Notes: a model not told the origin generated them from the sequence alone. A DNA stretch of 64,000 nucleotides from Streptomyces sp. NBC_01255 (GCF_036226445.1 NZ_CP108474.1:3534001-3598000); one strand, 5' to 3'; positions 9,271 to 22,791 are shown, counted from the first letter of the stretch. Program-made: numbers and translations.

Positions 9271-9689
9271 CACAGCTCACCTGCTTCGCGCTTAACGATC
9301 TTGCACTTCATCGGCAGCTTGTGGGCCGCACGGGTCAGGGCCTCGCGCGCGATCTTCTCGTTCGGGTAGGACAGCTCGAACATCACCCGACCGGGCTTGA
9401 CGTTCGCGATCCACCACTCCGGCGAACCCTTACCGGAACCCATGCGGGTCTCGGCAGGCTTCTTGGTCAGCGGGCGGTCCGGGTAGATGTTGATCCAGAC
9501 CTTGCCGCCACGCTTGATGTGGCGGGTCATCGCGATACGAGCAGCCTCGATCTGGCGGTTCGTCACGTACGCCGGCGTGAGGGCCTGAATGCCGTACTCG
9601 CCGAACGCAACCTGCGTACCACCCTTGCTCATACCCGAGCGCTTGGGGTGGTGCTGCTTGCGGTGCTTGACCCTACGGGGGATCAGCAT
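9270..9689 (-). CDS. rplP: 50S ribosomal protein L16
   Basis: 139 residues, [20 protein letters not shown], full length, with the [19 protein letters not shown] signature. It follows rpsC after a five-base gap. Confidence 0.98.
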   Translation of the reverse strand: MLIPRRVKHRKQHHPKRSGMSKGGTQVAFGEYGIQALTPAYVTNRQIEAARIAMTRHIKRGGKVWINIYPDRPLTKKPAETRMGSGKGSPEWWIANVKPGRVMFELSYPNEKIAREALTRAAHKLPMKCKIVKREAGEL

Positions 9690-9694
9690 GTCGG

Positions 9695-10543
9695 TCAGGC
9701 CTCCGTTCCGGTGCTCTCAGCCGGAGCGGCAGCGGCGGCGGGAGCGTCGGCCTTGGGGGCCTCGGCAGCCGGCGCGGACTGCTGCTGCGGCTTGCGGCCG
9801 CGGCCGCCACGCTCGCCACCGCGGCCACCACGGCCGGCCGGGCGGTCGCCAGCGCCGGCACCACGGGCCGGGCGGTTACCCGCACGGGCCGCAGCGTTCT
9901 CGGCGCGGACCTCGGCGATGTTCTTGACGTCGCCCTTGTAGATCCAGACCTTCACGCCAATGCGACCGAAGGTCGTCTTGGCCTCGAAGAAGCCGTAGTC
10001 CACGTTCGCGCGGAGCGTGTGCAGCGGCACACGACCCTCGCGGTAGAACTCCGAGCGGGACATCTCGGCGCCGCCGAGGCGACCGCCGCACTGGATCTTG
10101 ATGCCCTTGGCACCGGCCTTCATCGTGCCCTGCATGCTCTTACGCATGGCGCGACGGAAGGAGACGCGGGAGGAGAGCTGCTCGGCAACGGCCTGAGCAA
10201 CCAGCTGAGCGTCCATCTCGGGGTTCTTGACCTCGAGGATGTTCAGCTGGACCTGCTTGCCCGTGAGCTTCTCGAGGTCACCGCGGATGCGGTCGGCCTC
10301 GGCGCCACGGCGGCCGATGACGATGCCGGGACGCGCGGTGTGGATGTCCACACGCACACGGTCACGGGTGCGCTCGATCTCAACCTTCGAGATGCCGGCG
10401 CGCTCCATGCCGGACGTCATCATCCGACGGATGGCGACGTCTTCCTTGACGTAGTCCTTGTACAGCTTGTCGGCGTACCAACGGGACTTGAAGTCCGTGG
10501 TGATGCCGAGCCGGAACCCATGCGGGTTAACCTTCTGGCCCAT
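9695..10543 (-). CDS. rpsC: 30S ribosomal protein S3
   Basis: 282 residues. The KH domain ([20 protein letters not shown]) and the C-terminal S3 domain are intact. They are followed by a long low-complexity Gly/Arg/Gln/Ala tail from about residue 215 ([19 protein letters not shown], then Ala/Pro/Glu-rich). Such extended S3 tails are common in streptomycetes. The ATG overlaps the rplV stop. Confidence 0.98.
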   Translation of the reverse strand: MGQKVNPHGFRLGITTDFKSRWYADKLYKDYVKEDVAIRRMMTSGMERAGISKVEIERTRDRVRVDIHTARPGIVIGRRGAEADRIRGDLEKLTGKQVQLNILEVKNPEMDAQLVAQAVAEQLSSRVSFRRAMRKSMQGTMKAGAKGIKIQCGGRLGGAEMSRSEFYREGRVPLHTLRANVDYGFFEAKTTFGRIGVKVWIYKGDVKNIAEVRAENAAARAGNRPARGAGAGDRPAGRGGRGGERGGRGRKPQQQSAPAAEAPKADAPAAAAAPAESTGTEA

Positions 10544-10890
10544 TACCGGGTTCCTTCCTTGCTGCTGACGACCACGGTGATGTGGCTGGTCCGCTTACGG
10601 ATCCGGAATGCACGGCCCTGAGCACGCGGACGGAACCGCTTCAGGGTCGGGCCCTCATCGACGTACGCCTCGCTGATGACCAGCGAAGAGGCGTCAGTGT
10701 GGTCGTAGTTGTGTGCAGCGTTGGCAATGGCGCTGTCCAGCACCTTGCCAACCGGCACGCTCGCGGCCTGCGGGGCGAAACGCAGGACCGCCTGAGCCTC
10801 CGTGGCGTCCATGCCACGGATAAGGTCCACCACTCGGCGGGCCTTCATGGGCGTGACGCGGATGTACCGCGCCTGGGCCCTGGCTTCCAT
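10543..10890 (-). CDS. rplV: 50S ribosomal protein L22
   Basis: 115 residues from ATG 10890 ([20 protein letters not shown]), with AAGGA-like ribosome-binding bases upstream. The frame continues another 12 codons upstream, but those are not conserved. The C-terminal [20 protein letters not shown] is the L22 signature lining the exit tunnel. Confidence 0.97.
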   Translation of the reverse strand: MEARAQARYIRVTPMKARRVVDLIRGMDATEAQAVLRFAPQAASVPVGKVLDSAIANAAHNYDHTDASSLVISEAYVDEGPTLKRFRPRAQGRAFRIRKRTSHITVVVSSKEGTR

Positions 10891-10933
10891 GGTTGTCCTT
10901 CCAGTGTCTGTCATGGTCGATTCCACCCCGCTA

Positions 10934-11215
10934 CTAGCGGCGCTTCGACTTCCGGTCGTCCTTCACGTGACCCCGGAAGGTGCGCGTCGGCGAGAACTCA
11001 CCGAGCTTGTGGCCGACCATCGACTCGGTGACAAACACCGGAATGTGGGTCTTGCCGTTGTGCACCGCGATCGTGTGGCCGAGCATGGCCGGGATGATCA
11101 TCGAGCGACGGGACCAGGTCTTGATGACGTTCTTGGTACCGGCTTCGTTCTGTACGTCCACCTTCTTTACGAGGTGTCCGTCGACGAAGGGTCCCTTCTT
11201 GAGACTGCGCGGCAT
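10934..11215 (-). CDS. rpsS: 30S ribosomal protein S19
   Basis: 93 residues, [20 protein letters not shown], with the [20 protein letters not shown] segment. It has complete length and the normal place between rplB and rplV. Confidence 0.98.
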   Translation of the reverse strand: MPRSLKKGPFVDGHLVKKVDVQNEAGTKNVIKTWSRRSMIIPAMLGHTIAVHNGKTHIPVFVTESMVGHKLGEFSPTRTFRGHVKDDRKSKRR

Positions 11216-11227
11216 CTAAACCCGCTC

Positions 11228-12064
11228 CTAGCGCTTCTTGTTCGTCTTGCGGCGGCGGACGATGTACTTGCTCGAAGCCTTCTTCGGCGAGCGAGTACGA
11301 CCCTCCTTCTGACCCCACGGGGAGACCGGGTGACGACCACCGGAGGTCTTACCCTCACCACCACCGTGCGGGTGGTCCACCGGGTTCATCGCGACACCAC
11401 GGACGGTCGGGCGAACGCCCTTCCACCGCTTACGGCCGGCCTTGCCCCAGTTGATGTTCGACTGCTCGGCGTTGCCGACCTCGCCGATGGTGGCGCGGCA
11501 GCGGGCGTCGACGAGACGGATCTCACCGGACGGCATACGAAGGTGGGCCATCGTGCCCTCCTTCGCCAGCAGCTGCACAGAGGCACCAGCGGAGCGCGCG
11601 AACTTGGCGCCGCCACCGGGACGGAGCTCGATCGCGTGGATCGTGGTACCGACCGGGATGTTGCGGAGGGCCAGGTTGTTGCCGGGCTTGATGTCCGCGC
11701 CGGGGCCGTTCTCGACCCGGTCACCCTGCGTCAGGTTCTTCGGGGCGATGATGTAGCGCTTCTCGCCGTCCGCGTAGTGGAGCAGCGCGATGCGCGCGGT
11801 GCGGTTGGGGTCGTACTCGATGTGAGCGACCTTCGCCGGCACGCCGTCCTTGTCGTGACGACGGAAGTCGATCACCCGGTAGGCGCGCTTGTGGCCGCCA
11901 CCCTGGTGTCGAACCGTGATCCGACCGGTGTTGTTACGGCCGCCCTTGCTGTGCAGGGGGCGGACCAGCGACTTCTCCGGCGTGGACCGCGTGATCTCGA
12001 CGAAGTCGGCTACGGAGGAGCCACGACGGCCCGGCGTAGTCGGCTTGTACTTGCGGATTCCCAT
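11228..12064 (-). CDS. rplB: 50S ribosomal protein L2
   Basis: 278 residues. The peptidyl-transferase-proximal segment [18 protein letters not shown], containing the essential His, is intact. It is in the S10 operon between rplW and rpsS. Confidence 0.98.
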   Translation of the reverse strand: MGIRKYKPTTPGRRGSSVADFVEITRSTPEKSLVRPLHSKGGRNNTGRITVRHQGGGHKRAYRVIDFRRHDKDGVPAKVAHIEYDPNRTARIALLHYADGEKRYIIAPKNLTQGDRVENGPGADIKPGNNLALRNIPVGTTIHAIELRPGGGAKFARSAGASVQLLAKEGTMAHLRMPSGEIRLVDARCRATIGEVGNAEQSNINWGKAGRKRWKGVRPTVRGVAMNPVDHPHGGGEGKTSGGRHPVSPWGQKEGRTRSPKKASSKYIVRRRKTNKKR

Positions 12065-12104
12065 TTCTCAGTCCTCGTCCGATTCCGGACGATCCAGACC
12101 GCCC

Positions 12105-12428
12105 TTAGGCGGTCGGACCGCCGAAGATGTCGATACGGTTGCCCTCGGCAAGGGTCACGATGGCGCGCTTGGTGTCCTTGCGCTTACCGAAACCGGCCTT
12201 GGTGCGCTTGCGCTTGCCCTGGCGGTTGATCGTGTTGACCCCGGTGACCTTGACCGAGAAGACCGCCTCGACGGCCTGCTTGATCTGGGTCTTGTTGGAG
12301 CCAGGCGCGACGATGAACGTGTACTTGTTCTCGTCCAGCAGGGCGTAGCTCTTCTCCGAGACAACCGGCTTGACGAGAATGTCGCGCGGGTCCGAGAAGG
12401 TCTTGCTGGTGACGACGGCCTCAGTCAT
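12105..12428 (-). CDS. rplW: 50S ribosomal protein L23
   Basis: 107 residues, ending in GNRIDIFGG. The [20 protein letters not shown] segment is typical. L23 forms the docking site for trigger factor and SRP at the tunnel exit. Its ATG overlaps the rplD stop by one base. Confidence 0.98.
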   Translation of the reverse strand: MTEAVVTSKTFSDPRDILVKPVVSEKSYALLDENKYTFIVAPGSNKTQIKQAVEAVFSVKVTGVNTINRQGKRKRTKAGFGKRKDTKRAIVTLAEGNRIDIFGGPTA

Positions 12429-13078
12429 CAGGCGTCGCTCCCTTCGGTCTCAGCGGTCTGGGGGCCAGACACGAAGGACTCGAGGGCGGCCTGAGTGAAG
12501 ACCACGTCGTCGGAGACGATCACGTCGTACGTGTTGAGCTGGCCCGGCTCCAGGATGTGCACCTGGGGCAGGTTACGAGCGGACAGCCACGCGGCCTCGT
12601 CCGAGCGCTCGACGACCAGGAGCACGTTCTTGCGCTCCGAGATCTTGCCGAACAGCGTCTTGGCGGCCTTGGTGGAGACCTGACCCTCGACCACGCCGGT
12701 GACGACGTGGATGCGGGAGTGGGTGGCCCGGTCCGAGAGGGCACCACGGAGGGCGGCGACCTTCATCTTCTTCGGGGTCCGCTGGGAGTAGTCACGCGGC
12801 TGCGGGCCGTGGACGACGCCACCACCGGCGAACTGCGGGGCGCGGGTCGAACCCTGACGGGCGCGGCCGGTGCCCTTCTGGCGGTAAGGCTTCTTGCCAC
12901 CACCACGGACCTCGCCACGACGCTTGGTCTTGTGCGTGCCCTGACGGGCCGCGGCCAGCTGCGCGACGACGACCTGGTGGATCAGCGGAACGCTGACCTT
13001 GGCGCCGAAGATCTCCTCGGGGAGCTCGACGGTCCCGGTCTTGTCGCCTGCCGGCGAAAGGATGTCAATGGTGCTCAT
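12428..13078 (-). CDS. rplD: 50S ribosomal protein L4
   Basis: 216 residues from ATG 13078 ([20 protein letters not shown]). The basic loop [20 protein letters not shown] reaches into the exit tunnel. In proteobacteria L4 autoregulates the S10 operon; no comparable L4 leader is recognised here. Confidence 0.98.
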   Translation of the reverse strand: MSTIDILSPAGDKTGTVELPEEIFGAKVSVPLIHQVVVAQLAAARQGTHKTKRRGEVRGGGKKPYRQKGTGRARQGSTRAPQFAGGGVVHGPQPRDYSQRTPKKMKVAALRGALSDRATHSRIHVVTGVVEGQVSTKAAKTLFGKISERKNVLLVVERSDEAAWLSARNLPQVHILEPGQLNTYDVIVSDDVVFTQAALESFVSGPQTAETEGSDA

Positions 13079-13085
13079 CGGTTCC

Positions 13086-13730
13086 TCAAACCCCCTTGGC
13101 CGCGGTGCGGACCAGGACGAGGCCACCGTTAGGGCCGGGGACGGCGCCCTTGATGAGCAGCAGACCCTTCTCGGCGTCAACGGCGTGGACGGTCAGGTTC
13201 TGGGTGGTCACACGCTCGTTGCCCATGCGACCGGCCATCTTCATGCCCTTGAAGACACGACCCGGGGTGGCACAGCCACCGATGGAGCCGGGCTTGCGGT
13301 GCACGCGGTGGGCACCGTGCGACGCCTTGCCACCACGGAAGTTGTGGCGCTTCATGACACCGGCGAAGCCCTTGCCCTTGCTCTTACCGGTGACGTCGAC
13401 CTTCACGCCGGCCTCGAAGAGCTCAGCGGTGATCTCCTGGCCGAGCGTGTACTCGGAGGCGTCAGCGGTACGGAGCTCCACCAGGTGGCGGCGCGGGGTG
13501 ACGTCAGCCTTGGCGAAGTGACCCTTGAGGGGCTTGTTCACCTTGCGAGGGTCGATCTCGCCGAAGGCGATCTGGACCGACTCGTAGCCGTCGACGTCGT
13601 TCGTACGGACCTGGGTCACGACATTCGGGCCGGCCTTGACGACGGTCACCGGGACGACCCGGTTGTTCTCGTCCCAGACCTGCGTCATGCCGAGCTTCTC
13701 GCCCAGGATGCCCTTGATGTTCTTAGCCAT
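13086..13730 (-). CDS. rplC: 50S ribosomal protein L3
   Basis: 214 residues, beginning [20 protein letters not shown], with [20 protein letters not shown] as the central signature. It is second in the S10 operon. Confidence 0.98.
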   Translation of the reverse strand: MAKNIKGILGEKLGMTQVWDENNRVVPVTVVKAGPNVVTQVRTNDVDGYESVQIAFGEIDPRKVNKPLKGHFAKADVTPRRHLVELRTADASEYTLGQEITAELFEAGVKVDVTGKSKGKGFAGVMKRHNFRGGKASHGAHRVHRKPGSIGGCATPGRVFKGMKMAGRMGNERVTTQNLTVHAVDAEKGLLLIKGAVPGPNGGLVLVRTAAKGV

Positions 13731-13741
13731 CTCGCGCGCCC

Positions 13742-14050
13742 TCAGAGCTTGATCTCGATGTCAACGCCCGCCGGGAGGTCGAGACGCATGAGCGAGTCAA
13801 CCGTCTTCGGCGTGGGGTCGAGGATGTCGATGAGGCGCTTGTGCGTGCGCATCTCGAAGTGCTCGCGCGAGTCCTTGTACTTGTGCGGCGACTTGATGAC
13901 GCAGTACACGTTCTTCTCAGTGGGCAGCGGCACCGGGCCCGCGACCGACGCACCAGTGCGCGTCACCGTCTCGACGATCTTCTTCGCCGAGGAATCGATG
14001 ACCTCGTGGTCGTAGGCCTTGAGCCGGATGCGGATCTTCTGTCCCGCCAT
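13742..14050 (-). CDS. rpsJ: 30S ribosomal protein S10 (NusE)
   Basis: 102 residues from ATG 14050, [21 protein letters not shown]10 also acts as NusE in antitermination with NusG. It is first in the S10 operon. A structured leader lies directly upstream and shares a hairpin motif with the rpsL leader. Confidence 0.98.
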   Translation of the reverse strand: MAGQKIRIRLKAYDHEVIDSSAKKIVETVTRTGASVAGPVPLPTEKNVYCVIKSPHKYKDSREHFEMRTHKRLIDILDPTPKTVDSLMRLDLPAGVDIEIKL

Positions 14051-14483
14051 GGCTACTAGTAGTCCTGTCTCTCGTAACGCTCTGGACTCGGGGGTTCTCT
14101 TGACTCTGTCTCCGACCCACGCGGTCGGGCGTGTCGCACTCCCTCTACGCAGAAATCCCGAAGGATTTCCCAACCAAGGGGGTGCGGTCCCAGAACCGCG
14201 AGCCGGGGGCAGAACACCACCCGAGTGCCTGGCCTGCACCCCGCTGACGCTTCCCGGAAGATTCCCGTACGTCCGCTCCTGAGAAGGAGCGACGAGTACT
14301 GTGGGACTCGCTTCCGGTCCTCCCGACGGGAGGCGCGCAGCATCGGCACTCAACCGAGCAACCCCGACAGTCTGCCACACAGGACCTTCCGGCCGCCAAT
14401 CGGGGGCGAAGACTGTACCCCACGTCACGTACGGGCAAGCGTCGGGGCGCACGCGTCGTCCCGGACGCCCCTCCCGTACCCCC
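14051..14483. other. 433-bp S10-operon promoter and leader region
   Basis: No gene is supported here; several frames stay open only because of high GC. The region holds the rpsJ leader hairpins (14112-14169). It must also carry the S10 promoter and the end of the ECF transcription unit, both on the minus strand. I could not pick a clear -10/-35 pair. Confidence 0.5.
14112..14169 (-). promoter_or_regulatory. S10-operon leader: UUCG hairpin plus conserved CCGACC/GGTCGG hairpin
   Basis: Read on the minus strand, a 7-bp hairpin GAAATCC-UUCG-GGATTTC (14169-14152) is followed 15 bases later by a hairpin on the plus-strand core ccgacccacgcggtcggg (14112-14129). The 25 bases 14112-14136 match the rpsL leader 20711-20735 at 24 of 25 positions, and that leader also has a small UUC-loop hairpin upstream. 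A shared leader element for the S10 and str operons is seen directly; a regulatory role is inference. Confidence 0.6.
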
Positions 14484-15722
14484 TCATCCCAACCGGCGTG
14501 CCCGTTCCGTCAGATGGCGGCGCTCGGGAGCGCTCGTCGCGTGCCGGGCCGCCTCGCGGTAGGCGACCGCCGCGTTCTCCTCGTCGCCGAGGAGTTCGAG
14601 GAGGTGCGCGCGCGTGGCGAGGAGCCGGTGGTGGTGGGCGAGGCGCTTGTCCTCCGCCAGGCCGGCGAGCAGCTCCAGGCCCGCTTCCGGGCCGTGGACC
14701 ATCGCGACCGCGACCGCGCGGTTCAGCGTGATCACCGGGTTCTCCCCGATGCGCTCCAGGAGCTCGTACAGGGCGAGGATCTGCGGCCAGTCGGTGGCCG
14801 CGGCGGACTCCGCCTCGTCGTGCACGGCCGCGATGGCCGCCTGGAGCTGGTACGGGCCGACCCGCCCCTTCGGCAGCGTACGGCTGATCAGTCCGACGCC
14901 CTCCGCGATCAGCCCGCCGTCCCACCGGCCCCTGTCCTGCTCGCCGAGCGGCACCAGCTCTCCGTGCGGGCCCGTGCGGGCCTGGCGGCGGGCGTCGGTG
15001 AGGAGCATGAGCGCGAGCAGGCCCGCCGTCTCGGTGTCCTCGGGGACGAGCCGGTACAGGAGGCGGGTGAGCCGGATCGCCTCCGTGGACAGCCCGGGCG
15101 CGGTGAGGTCGTCTCCGGCGCTGGCCGTGTAGCCCTCGTTGAAGATCAGGTAGAGGACGTGCCGCACTTCGGTGAGCCGGGCCGCCCGGTCCTCCCCCAC
15201 GGGCTGGACGAGGCCGCCTCCCGCCGCCTTGATGGTCTGCTTGGCCCGGCTGATGCGCTGCGCCATGGTCGTCTCGGGTACGAGGAAGGCCGCGGCGATC
15301 TGCGCCGTGGTGAGGCCGCCGACGGCCCGCAGGGTGAGCGCGATGCGGCTCGCGGGGGTCAGGTCGGGGTGACTGCAGAGGAAGAGCAGCGCCAGGGAGT
15401 CGTCCTCGTCGCCCGTGGGGGCGTCCGCCGCCCGGGCGACGAGCTCGGAGTCCGGGGTGGCGAGCGAGAGGGCGTCCTCGCGGCGCCGGCGCGCGGCCTC
15501 GCTGCGTACCAGGTCGATGTACCTGCGCTGGGCGACGGTGAGCAGCCAGCCGCGCGCGTTGTCGGGGATCCCGTCCTCGGGCCACTGCCGCGTGGCGGCG
15601 ATGAGCGCCTCCTGGACGGCGTCCTCGGCGAGGTCGAAGTCGCCGTACCGCCGGACGAGCGCGCCGAGGACCCGCGGCGCGTACGTGCGCAGCAGGTCCT
15701 CGATCTCATGGGTCCCGGTCAC
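14484..15722 (-). CDS. ECF sigma factor, ECF42 group, with C-terminal extension
   Basis: 412 residues. Sigma region 2 (residues about 1-75: [29 protein letters not shown]) and region 4 (about 105-170: [31 protein letters not shown]) are followed by a long helical, TPR-like extension of over 200 residues ([37 protein letters not shown]). This layout, together with an adjacent DGPF-protein gene, is the known hallmark of ECF42. That group lacks an anti-sigma factor and relies on the C-terminal extension. The GTG at 15722 overlaps the stop of the DGPF gene by four bases (GTGA), so the pair is co-translated. Confidence 0.9.
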   Translation of the reverse strand: MTGTHEIEDLLRTYAPRVLGALVRRYGDFDLAEDAVQEALIAATRQWPEDGIPDNARGWLLTVAQRRYIDLVRSEAARRRREDALSLATPDSELVARAADAPTGDEDDSLALLFLCSHPDLTPASRIALTLRAVGGLTTAQIAAAFLVPETTMAQRISRAKQTIKAAGGGLVQPVGEDRAARLTEVRHVLYLIFNEGYTASAGDDLTAPGLSTEAIRLTRLLYRLVPEDTETAGLLALMLLTDARRQARTGPHGELVPLGEQDRGRWDGGLIAEGVGLISRTLPKGRVGPYQLQAAIAAVHDEAESAAATDWPQILALYELLERIGENPVITLNRAVAVAMVHGPEAGLELLAGLAEDKRLAHHHRLLATRAHLLELLGDEENAAVAYREAARHATSAPERRHLTERARRLG

Positions 15723-16081
15723 ACGTCCGCCGGGGACTCGTTCAGGATCGGCCAGAGCTCGACGGGGTCGACGTCCGCGAAGGGCATGTCCGCGGCGATC
15801 TGCTGGGCGCGCTCCGGGCCTTCGCAGTCGAGCAGGTAGAAGCTGGCCAGGTACTCCTTGGTCTCCAGGTACGGGCCGTCGGTGACCACGGGGGCGCCGC
15901 CCTCGCGGCGGACGAGCAGGGCGGCGGCCGCGTCGGCGAGTCCGTACGCGCCGATCAGCTCGCCGCTCTCCCGGTACTTCCGGTTGAAGGCCTCCTGCTT
16001 GGCGATCGCCTCGGGCCAGGCCTCGGCCGGGAACGACTCCCACTTGGCCTGGTTGCCGTAGATCATCGCGACGTACTTCAT
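15719..16081 (-). CDS. YCII/DGPF-domain protein linked to ECF42
   Basis: 120 residues, [20 protein letters not shown], with the defining [20 protein letters not shown] motif of the DGPF branch of the YCII family. The molecular activity is not established. Genes of this type are the usual neighbours and targets of ECF42 sigma factors. The ATG at 16081 has a GAGGA-like site upstream and is the family start. Confidence 0.9.
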   Translation of the reverse strand: MKYVAMIYGNQAKWESFPAEAWPEAIAKQEAFNRKYRESGELIGAYGLADAAAALLVRREGGAPVVTDGPYLETKEYLASFYLLDCEGPERAQQIAADMPFADVDPVELWPILNESPADV

Positions 16082-16229
16082 CTCGGGTGTCCTCCCCGTC
16101 ACACGCGCCCCTGTGGCGCGCTGTCACCCATGGGTCGAGGCCGCCCGCGCGGCCACGACATCGGACGACAGTATTTCTCGAACTTCCCCAAAGATCTTTT
16201 TCGGCGGTGCCGGGAACCGCCGGGAACGC

Positions 16230-16265
16230 GAGAAGGCCCCGCACCTTTCGGTGCGGGGCCTTCTC
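16230..16265 (-). terminator. Terminator of tuf / str operon
   Basis: A perfect 16-bp stem GAGAAGGCCCCGCACC with GGTGCGGGGCCTTCTC (16230-16245 with 16250-16265) has a TTTC loop. It lies 36 bases past the tuf stop codon and is one of the strongest hairpins in the window. Confidence 0.9.
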
Positions 16266-16301
16266 TTGCAGCTCGTTGGAGCTACCAGGTCAGATCACAG
16301 A

Positions 16302-17495
<1,194 letters not shown>

Positions 17496-17646
17496 TGAAT
17501 CCTCCTGCGGAGTGGTTCTGTACGCCTTGCTTCATCGGCGCCAGGTGATCTTTGCTGGGATGCCATCCACCGGGGCCCGATTCCTCGGGTTTCGGGGGTC
17601 GAGCCCCGGCGACTGGTGTCAAGCCTAAAGCGTGAACTCGGAAGAG

Positions 17647-19776
<2,130 letters not shown>

Positions 19777-19815
19777 ATCGGCTCAGTCTTCTCTCGGTCT
19801 CGATGTGGGTTGCGA

Positions 19816-20286
19816 CTACCAGCGGTAGTGCGCGAAGGCCTTGTTGGACTCGGCCATCTTGTGCGTGTCCTCACGCTTCTTGACAGCAGCGCCGAGGCCG
19901 TTGGAGGCGTCGAGCAGCTCGTTCAGAAGGCGCTCGGTCATGGTCTTCTCGCGACGGGCGCGGGAGTAACCGACGAGCCAGCGGAGGGCCAGCGTGGACG
20001 CGCGGCCCGGCTTGACCTCGATCGGCACCTGGTAGGTGGCGCCACCGACACGGCGGGACTTGACCTCGAGGGACGGCTTGACGTTCTCAAGCGCGCGCTT
20101 CAGCGTGATGACCGGGTCCTGGCCGGTCTTCTCGCGAAGACCCTCCATGGCGCCGTACACGATGCGCTCGGCGGTGGAACGCTTGCCGTCAAGCAGGATC
20201 TTGTTGATCAGCGAGGTGACAAGAGGAGAGCTGTAGACCGGGTCGATGATGACCGGGCGCTTCGGGGCGGGGCCCTTACGAGGCAT
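19816..20286 (-). CDS. rpsG: 30S ribosomal protein S7
   Basis: 156 residues, [20 protein letters not shown], ending ...[15 protein letters not shown]. It starts three bases after the rpsL stop codon. Confidence 0.98.
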   Translation of the reverse strand: MPRKGPAPKRPVIIDPVYSSPLVTSLINKILLDGKRSTAERIVYGAMEGLREKTGQDPVITLKRALENVKPSLEVKSRRVGGATYQVPIEVKPGRASTLALRWLVGYSRARREKTMTERLLNELLDASNGLGAAVKKREDTHKMAESNKAFAHYRW

Positions 20287-20288
20287 TC

Positions 20289-20660
20289 TTACTTCTCCTT
20301 CTTGGCGCCGTAGCGGCTGCGAGCCTGCTTACGGTTCTTGACGCCCTGCGTGTCGAGGGAACCGCGGATGATCTTGTAACGAACACCCGGCAGGTCCTTC
20401 ACACGGCCACCACGCACGAGCACGATGGAGTGCTCCTGCAGGTTGTGACCCTCACCCGGGATGTAGGCCGTGACCTCGATGCCCGAGGTCAGACGCACAC
20501 GCGCGACCTTACGGAGGGCCGAGTTCGGCTTCTTCGGGGTGGTCGTGAACACACGCGTGCAGACGCCACGACGCTGAGGGGAACCCTCGAGCGCGGGCGT
20601 CTTGTTCTTCTCGACCTTGTCCTGCCGGCCCTTACGGACCAGCTGCTGGATCGTAGGCAC
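20289..20660 (-). CDS. rpsL: 30S ribosomal protein S12
   Basis: 123 residues, GTG start. The streptomycin-relevant positions look wild type: [13 protein letters not shown] around Lys43 and [11 protein letters not shown] around Lys88. It is the first gene of the str operon. Its leader resembles that of rpsJ. Immediately upstream lie the regulatory genes of the tail cluster instead of rpoC. Confidence 0.98.
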   Translation of the reverse strand: MPTIQQLVRKGRQDKVEKNKTPALEGSPQRRGVCTRVFTTTPKKPNSALRKVARVRLTSGIEVTAYIPGEGHNLQEHSIVLVRGGRVKDLPGVRYKIIRGSLDTQGVKNRKQARSRYGAKKEK

Positions 20661-20710
20661 TACTTCTCCGGTTTCTGTGTGCCGTCGGTGAAACTAACCT
20701 GAAACACTCG

Positions 20711-20763
20711 CCGACCCACGCGGTCGGGTGTGTCGAATCTCGCGGACCTCCGCCGAAGGCGGA
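20711..20763 (-). promoter_or_regulatory. str-operon leader with the same hairpin motif as the S10 leader
   Basis: The plus-strand core ccgacccacgcggtcggg (20711-20728) and the adjoining bases to 20735 repeat 14112-14136 with one difference. A TCCGCC/GGCGGA hairpin (20749-20763) precedes it in transcript order by 13 bases, matching the spacing at rpsJ. The motif ends 50 bases before the rpsL start codon. Confidence 0.6.
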
Positions 20764-20935
20764 AAAGGCGCGGATCACGGTGGCCGTTTCGCGGACTCGC
20801 CGTGCGGCGGAAGACACGCACGGGAGCCCAGGCACACCCCAGGCACAAGGCTTGAGCGTACCTATCGCACGGACTCCGGTCAAAACAAATGCCGACGCGC
20901 ACGGAGCTCCGGGCAGGGCGAGGCAGGGCGGGGCA

Positions 20936-20969
20936 CCCTCCGGCCGCCCTGGGGAGGGCGCCCGGAGGG
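20936..20969 (-). terminator. Terminator of the HTH regulator gene
   Basis: CCCTCCGG and CGCCCT (20936-20950) pair with AGGGCG and CCGGAGGG (20955-20969) with one mismatch and a GGGG loop. It lies about 50 bases past the stop codon of the regulator at 21018. Confidence 0.7.
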
Positions 20970-21017
20970 GGGCCGCCGGGGTGGACCCGGCGACCCGGAG
21001 CGCCCGGACAGAGGTGG

Positions 21018-21467
21018 TCAGTCGCGCGCGGTCCGCCGCGCCTCGACGGCGGCAGGGTCGTCCAGTCCCTCCTCGTCGGGCTCCAGGAACTGGTTCACGA
21101 CCTTGACGAAGACGCCCAGGCGCTCGTCGGGCACGCCCAGCCAGCGGGCGAAGTCCTCCATGGTCGGCTGCCAGTCGTTGGGCGGCAGCAGGTCCGCCGC
21201 CAGCGGCAGCTCCTCGGGGGTGACCCGGCCGGACCGGATCAGCATGTCCCGCACGGACACCCCGAGGAGCGGGGCGATCCGGCGCATCGTCTCCAGGTCG
21301 GGCATGCTCTGCCGCTGGAGCAGGCGCGTCACGGCGGCGCGGTGCACCCCGGCCTCGTCCGCGATCCGGGACTTCCCTCCGCCGCGGGGACTGTCGATGT
21401 CGTAGCCGCGCGCTCTCATCAGGCCTTCGACCCAGCCCGCGAATTCGTCGAGCCCTTGACTGGTCAT
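21018..21467 (-). CDS. HTH transcriptional regulator at the tail-cluster boundary
   Basis: 149 residues from ATG 21467, with GGGAG upstream; the longer open frame lacks a ribosome-binding site. An XRE/Cro-like helix-turn-helix spans about residues 30-75 (KSRIADEAGVHRAAVTRLLQ, then MPDLETMRRIAPLLGVSVRD). The rest is acidic and may dimerise. It is transcribed away from the WhiB-like gene, and the shared 250-bp promoter region holds four copies of the octamer TTGCGYGC, one next to its likely -10 (TAAAGT, 21506-21511). It is the natural candidate for autoregulation and control of the tail genes, but this is inference. Confidence 0.85.
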   Translation of the reverse strand: MTSQGLDEFAGWVEGLMRARGYDIDSPRGGGKSRIADEAGVHRAAVTRLLQRQSMPDLETMRRIAPLLGVSVRDMLIRSGRVTPEELPLAADLLPPNDWQPTMEDFARWLGVPDERLGVFVKVVNQFLEPDEEGLDDPAAVEARRTARD

Positions 21468-21517
21468 GTGTACCGCTCCCTTACTCCCCACCCTCCGGAT
21501 TCCATACTTTAGCGTGC

Positions 21518-21618
21518 TTGCGCGCACAGAATTACGTGCTTTCGGGCACGCAATCGTGTCGAATCGATGAAGGCCCGGTCAGGACATCCCCACAAGTTTG
21601 TTGCGCGCTCGCACGCAA
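21518..21618. promoter_or_regulatory. Cluster of TTGCGYGC half-sites in the divergent regulator promoter
   Basis: Copies lie at 21518-21525 (plus), 21546-21553 (minus), 21601-21608 (plus) and 21611-21618 (minus); the last two form an inverted pair with a two-base spacer. In other terms, TGC-N6-GCAC arrangements centre at 21521, 21543 and 21608. The plus copy at 21601 overlaps a possible -35 (TTGCGC) with TAAGGC 16 bases downstream. Operator function for the neighbouring HTH protein is inferred. Confidence 0.6.
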
Positions 21619-21719
21619 CGTGTAAGGCTGCTCACCGCCGCACTCGCCGGCCCCCTGAGCCCCAGAAGCCCCACCGGCCCCATGGACGCCCCGGTGGCCC
21701 CGGACCGTGGAGAAACCTC

Positions 21720-21995
21720 TTGTTCCCGACCGACCCGTCCCCCTGGCAGGCCTCCGCCGCGTGCGCCGGCCTCTCCCCGTCCGTCGTCTTCGCCCGCCGG
21801 CCCAAGGACGCGGCCCCGGCGCTGCGCGCCTGCGCCGACTGCCCCGTCCGCCGCGAGTGCGAGGCGGCCGTGGCCCCGGCCGAGAGCTACTTCGACGGCG
21901 TCTGCGCGGGCCGTCTGTGGCGCAACGGCCGCCCGGCGGACGCCCAGCGCGTCGCGAAGGCGGTCGCGATGGCGGGGAGCCGCCGCCGTGGCTGA
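21720..21995 (+). CDS. WhiB-like (Wbl) iron-sulfur regulator
   Basis: 91 residues from TTG 21720, with GGAGA seven bases upstream. This start gives the normal Wbl length and the usual N-terminus (FPTDPSPWQASAAC). The four cluster cysteines are C15, C38, C41 and C47 (C-x22-CxxC-x5-C), expected to bind a 4Fe-4S cluster. The G-V/I-W-G-G turn is replaced by FDGVCAGRLW, which adds a fifth cysteine. The C-terminus is basic (RVAKAVAMAGSRRRG). Wbl proteins usually work with the principal sigma factor. Phage- and plasmid-borne Wbl proteins are known, so a regulatory role in this cluster is plausible. Its stop overlaps the next start. Confidence 0.85.
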   Translation: MFPTDPSPWQASAACAGLSPSVVFARRPKDAAPALRACADCPVRRECEAAVAPAESYFDGVCAGRLWRNGRPADAQRVAKAVAMAGSRRRG

Positions 21996-22791
21996 CCTCA
22001 CCGACGTCACCGAGCACGCCGATCCTGCCGAGCCCGCCGCCCGTACCGCCGGCCTTTCCGACCGCGCGGACCACACCGTCGAGCTCGTCCTGCGGGACAT
22101 CACCCTCTGGACCGCCTCCCTCGTACGGCAGTTCCCCGAGCTCTCCGAAGAGCTGGCCCCCGGCCGCCGCTCCCCCGCCGGGACCGCCCCCACCGCCCCG
22201 CACCCCGGCCGCGACGAGCTGATCCGCGAGGAGCGGCGTGAGGCGCTGCTCCTCGAACAGCGGCACGGCCTCTCCGTCCCCGGGCACGGCGCCGCCCCGA
22301 TCCGGCTCCACATCTCCGACGCCATCCGGGACATCACCGACGGCGTGGTGGAGCTGGAGGACGCGGTCTGCGCCCGGCTCGCCCTGCCGCGGCCGCGCCG
22401 GGCCGGGGTGATCGAACGGCTGCGGCGGATCGTCGGGCTGCTCGACGCCGTCGCCGCCCATCCGGTCCTCGCCCGGCACGTCCGGGACGAGATCCGGCGG
22501 ATGGCCCGCCGCTGCGCGCGGACGCTGGGCGACGCGGAGACGATCGTCCGGGTCTCGGGGCGCTGCCCGTGGTGCGACTCGGTGTCGCTGCGGGCGTTCC
22601 CGGACCGGCGGGCGGTGCTGTGCGTGAACCCGGCGTGCGTGTGCACGGACGAGGCGTGCGGCTGCCAGGACGACCCCGCGTACCGGCACCTGTGGCCGGA
22701 GAGCGGGTGGGCGGAACTGACGGAGGCCTCGGGGACCCGTACCGAGGAGATCGAAGCGGCGATGGACGACACGAAGGAGATCCCGTGCTGA
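21988..22791 (+). CDS. Cys-rich (zinc-ribbon-like) protein of unknown function
   Basis: 267 residues from GTG 21988, overlapping the WhiB-like stop by eight bases. The N-terminal two thirds are helical (VELVLRDITLWTASLVRQFP, LHISDAIRDITDGVVELEDA). Near residues 190-232 lies a Cys cluster (GRCPWCDSVSLRAFPDRR, LCVNPACVCTDEACGCQ) that could hold one or two zinc ions. Similar helical plus zinc-ribbon proteins occur in actinophages and integrative elements, but I cannot name a function. Tight coupling to the Wbl gene and to the next HTH gene suggests one regulatory transcript. Confidence 0.75.
   Translation: MADLTDVTEHADPAEPAARTAGLSDRADHTVELVLRDITLWTASLVRQFPELSEELAPGRRSPAGTAPTAPHPGRDELIREERREALLLEQRHGLSVPGHGAAPIRLHISDAIRDITDGVVELEDAVCARLALPRPRRAGVIERLRRIVGLLDAVAAHPVLARHVRDEIRRMARRCARTLGDAETIVRVSGRCPWCDSVSLRAFPDRRAVLCVNPACVCTDEACGCQDDPAYRHLWPESGWAELTEASGTRTEEIEAAMDDTKEIPC

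Larger units (their letters stand above)
20661..21017. other. 357-bp str-operon promoter/leader and left boundary of the tail cluster
   Basis: No gene is supported. It holds the rpsL leader motif (20711-20735 and the 20749-20763 hairpin) and the hairpin terminator of the HTH regulator (20936-20969). Between them lies GC-rich sequence that must carry the str promoter on the minus strand. I see no tRNA, integrase or flanking direct repeat marking an attachment site. Confidence 0.5.
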
